Source: an uncultured Fidelibacterota bacterium
Lineage (GTDB): Bacteria; Fidelibacterota; Fidelibacteria; Fidelibacterales; Fidelibacteraceae
Reading direction: 5' to 3'
NCBI GenBank assembly: GCA_937862595.1
Contig: CALMFL010000204.1
Span: forward strand, 1-5,682
Length of the DNA: 5,682 nt
The notes beneath the pieces were generated by a model that was not told the origin of the DNA, did not search any database, and saw nothing but the letters and a program-made list of their open reading frames with translations. Below are positions 5,667-5,682 of the stretch, in pieces; position 1 is the first letter of the stretch, and every line of letters begins with the position of its first letter. A program made the position numbers and the translations under genes.

Positions 5667-5682
5667 ATCGTTCCGATTTTTA

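Overview
The window carries the 5' part of a histidine-utilisation (hut) operon on the minus strand. Reading right to left, it encodes histidine ammonia-lyase (hutH, 5002-3482), urocanase (hutU, 3485-1785), an AT-rich predicted lipoprotein with Asp-box (BNR) repeats (1466-444), and the first 143 codons of glutamate formimidoyltransferase (ftcD, 430 to beyond the left edge). On the plus strand, divergent from hutH, a small lipoprotein with an NlpE-N-like domain occupies 5304-5666.

The enzymes perform steps one, two and four of histidine breakdown. HutH deaminates histidine to urocanate. HutU hydrates urocanate to imidazolonepropionate. FtcD transfers the formimino group of formiminoglutamate to tetrahydrofolate, releasing glutamate. 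Imidazolonepropionase (hutI), the third step, is not in the window and may lie to the left. hutH and hutU overlap by ATGA. ftcD follows the lipoprotein gene by 13 nt with its own ribosome binding site. A sigma70-like promoter (TTGAAT, 17 nt, TATATT) precedes hutH.

The spacers are the unusual part. The 318-nt gap between hutU and the lipoprotein gene and the 301-nt gap between hutH and the plus-strand gene hold GC-rich hairpin elements together with degenerate tandem arrays. Three arrays of unrelated base composition (AT-only-like, CTCAGCG-like, and purine-rich GNAGNCR) all have a 7-nt period. The hairpin elements at 1537-1556, 1700-1730 and 5120-5156 share one layout: complementary outer arms, a short direct repeat CNNCG on both inner sides, and a variable core. 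I see no transposase, CRISPR array, tRNA or rRNA.

The host is a bacterium with a double membrane or at least a lipoprotein-rich envelope. Its genes run near 60 percent GC, it has many intergenic repeats, and it uses the FtcD branch of histidine catabolism. This would suit an uncultured lineage around the Fibrobacteres-Chlorobi-Bacteroidetes (FCB) group, but that is an impression from spacer style and gene content, not something the sequence proves. No clearly new enzymatic system is present. The best candidates for something undescribed are the repeat families and the foreign-looking lipoprotein inside the hut operon.
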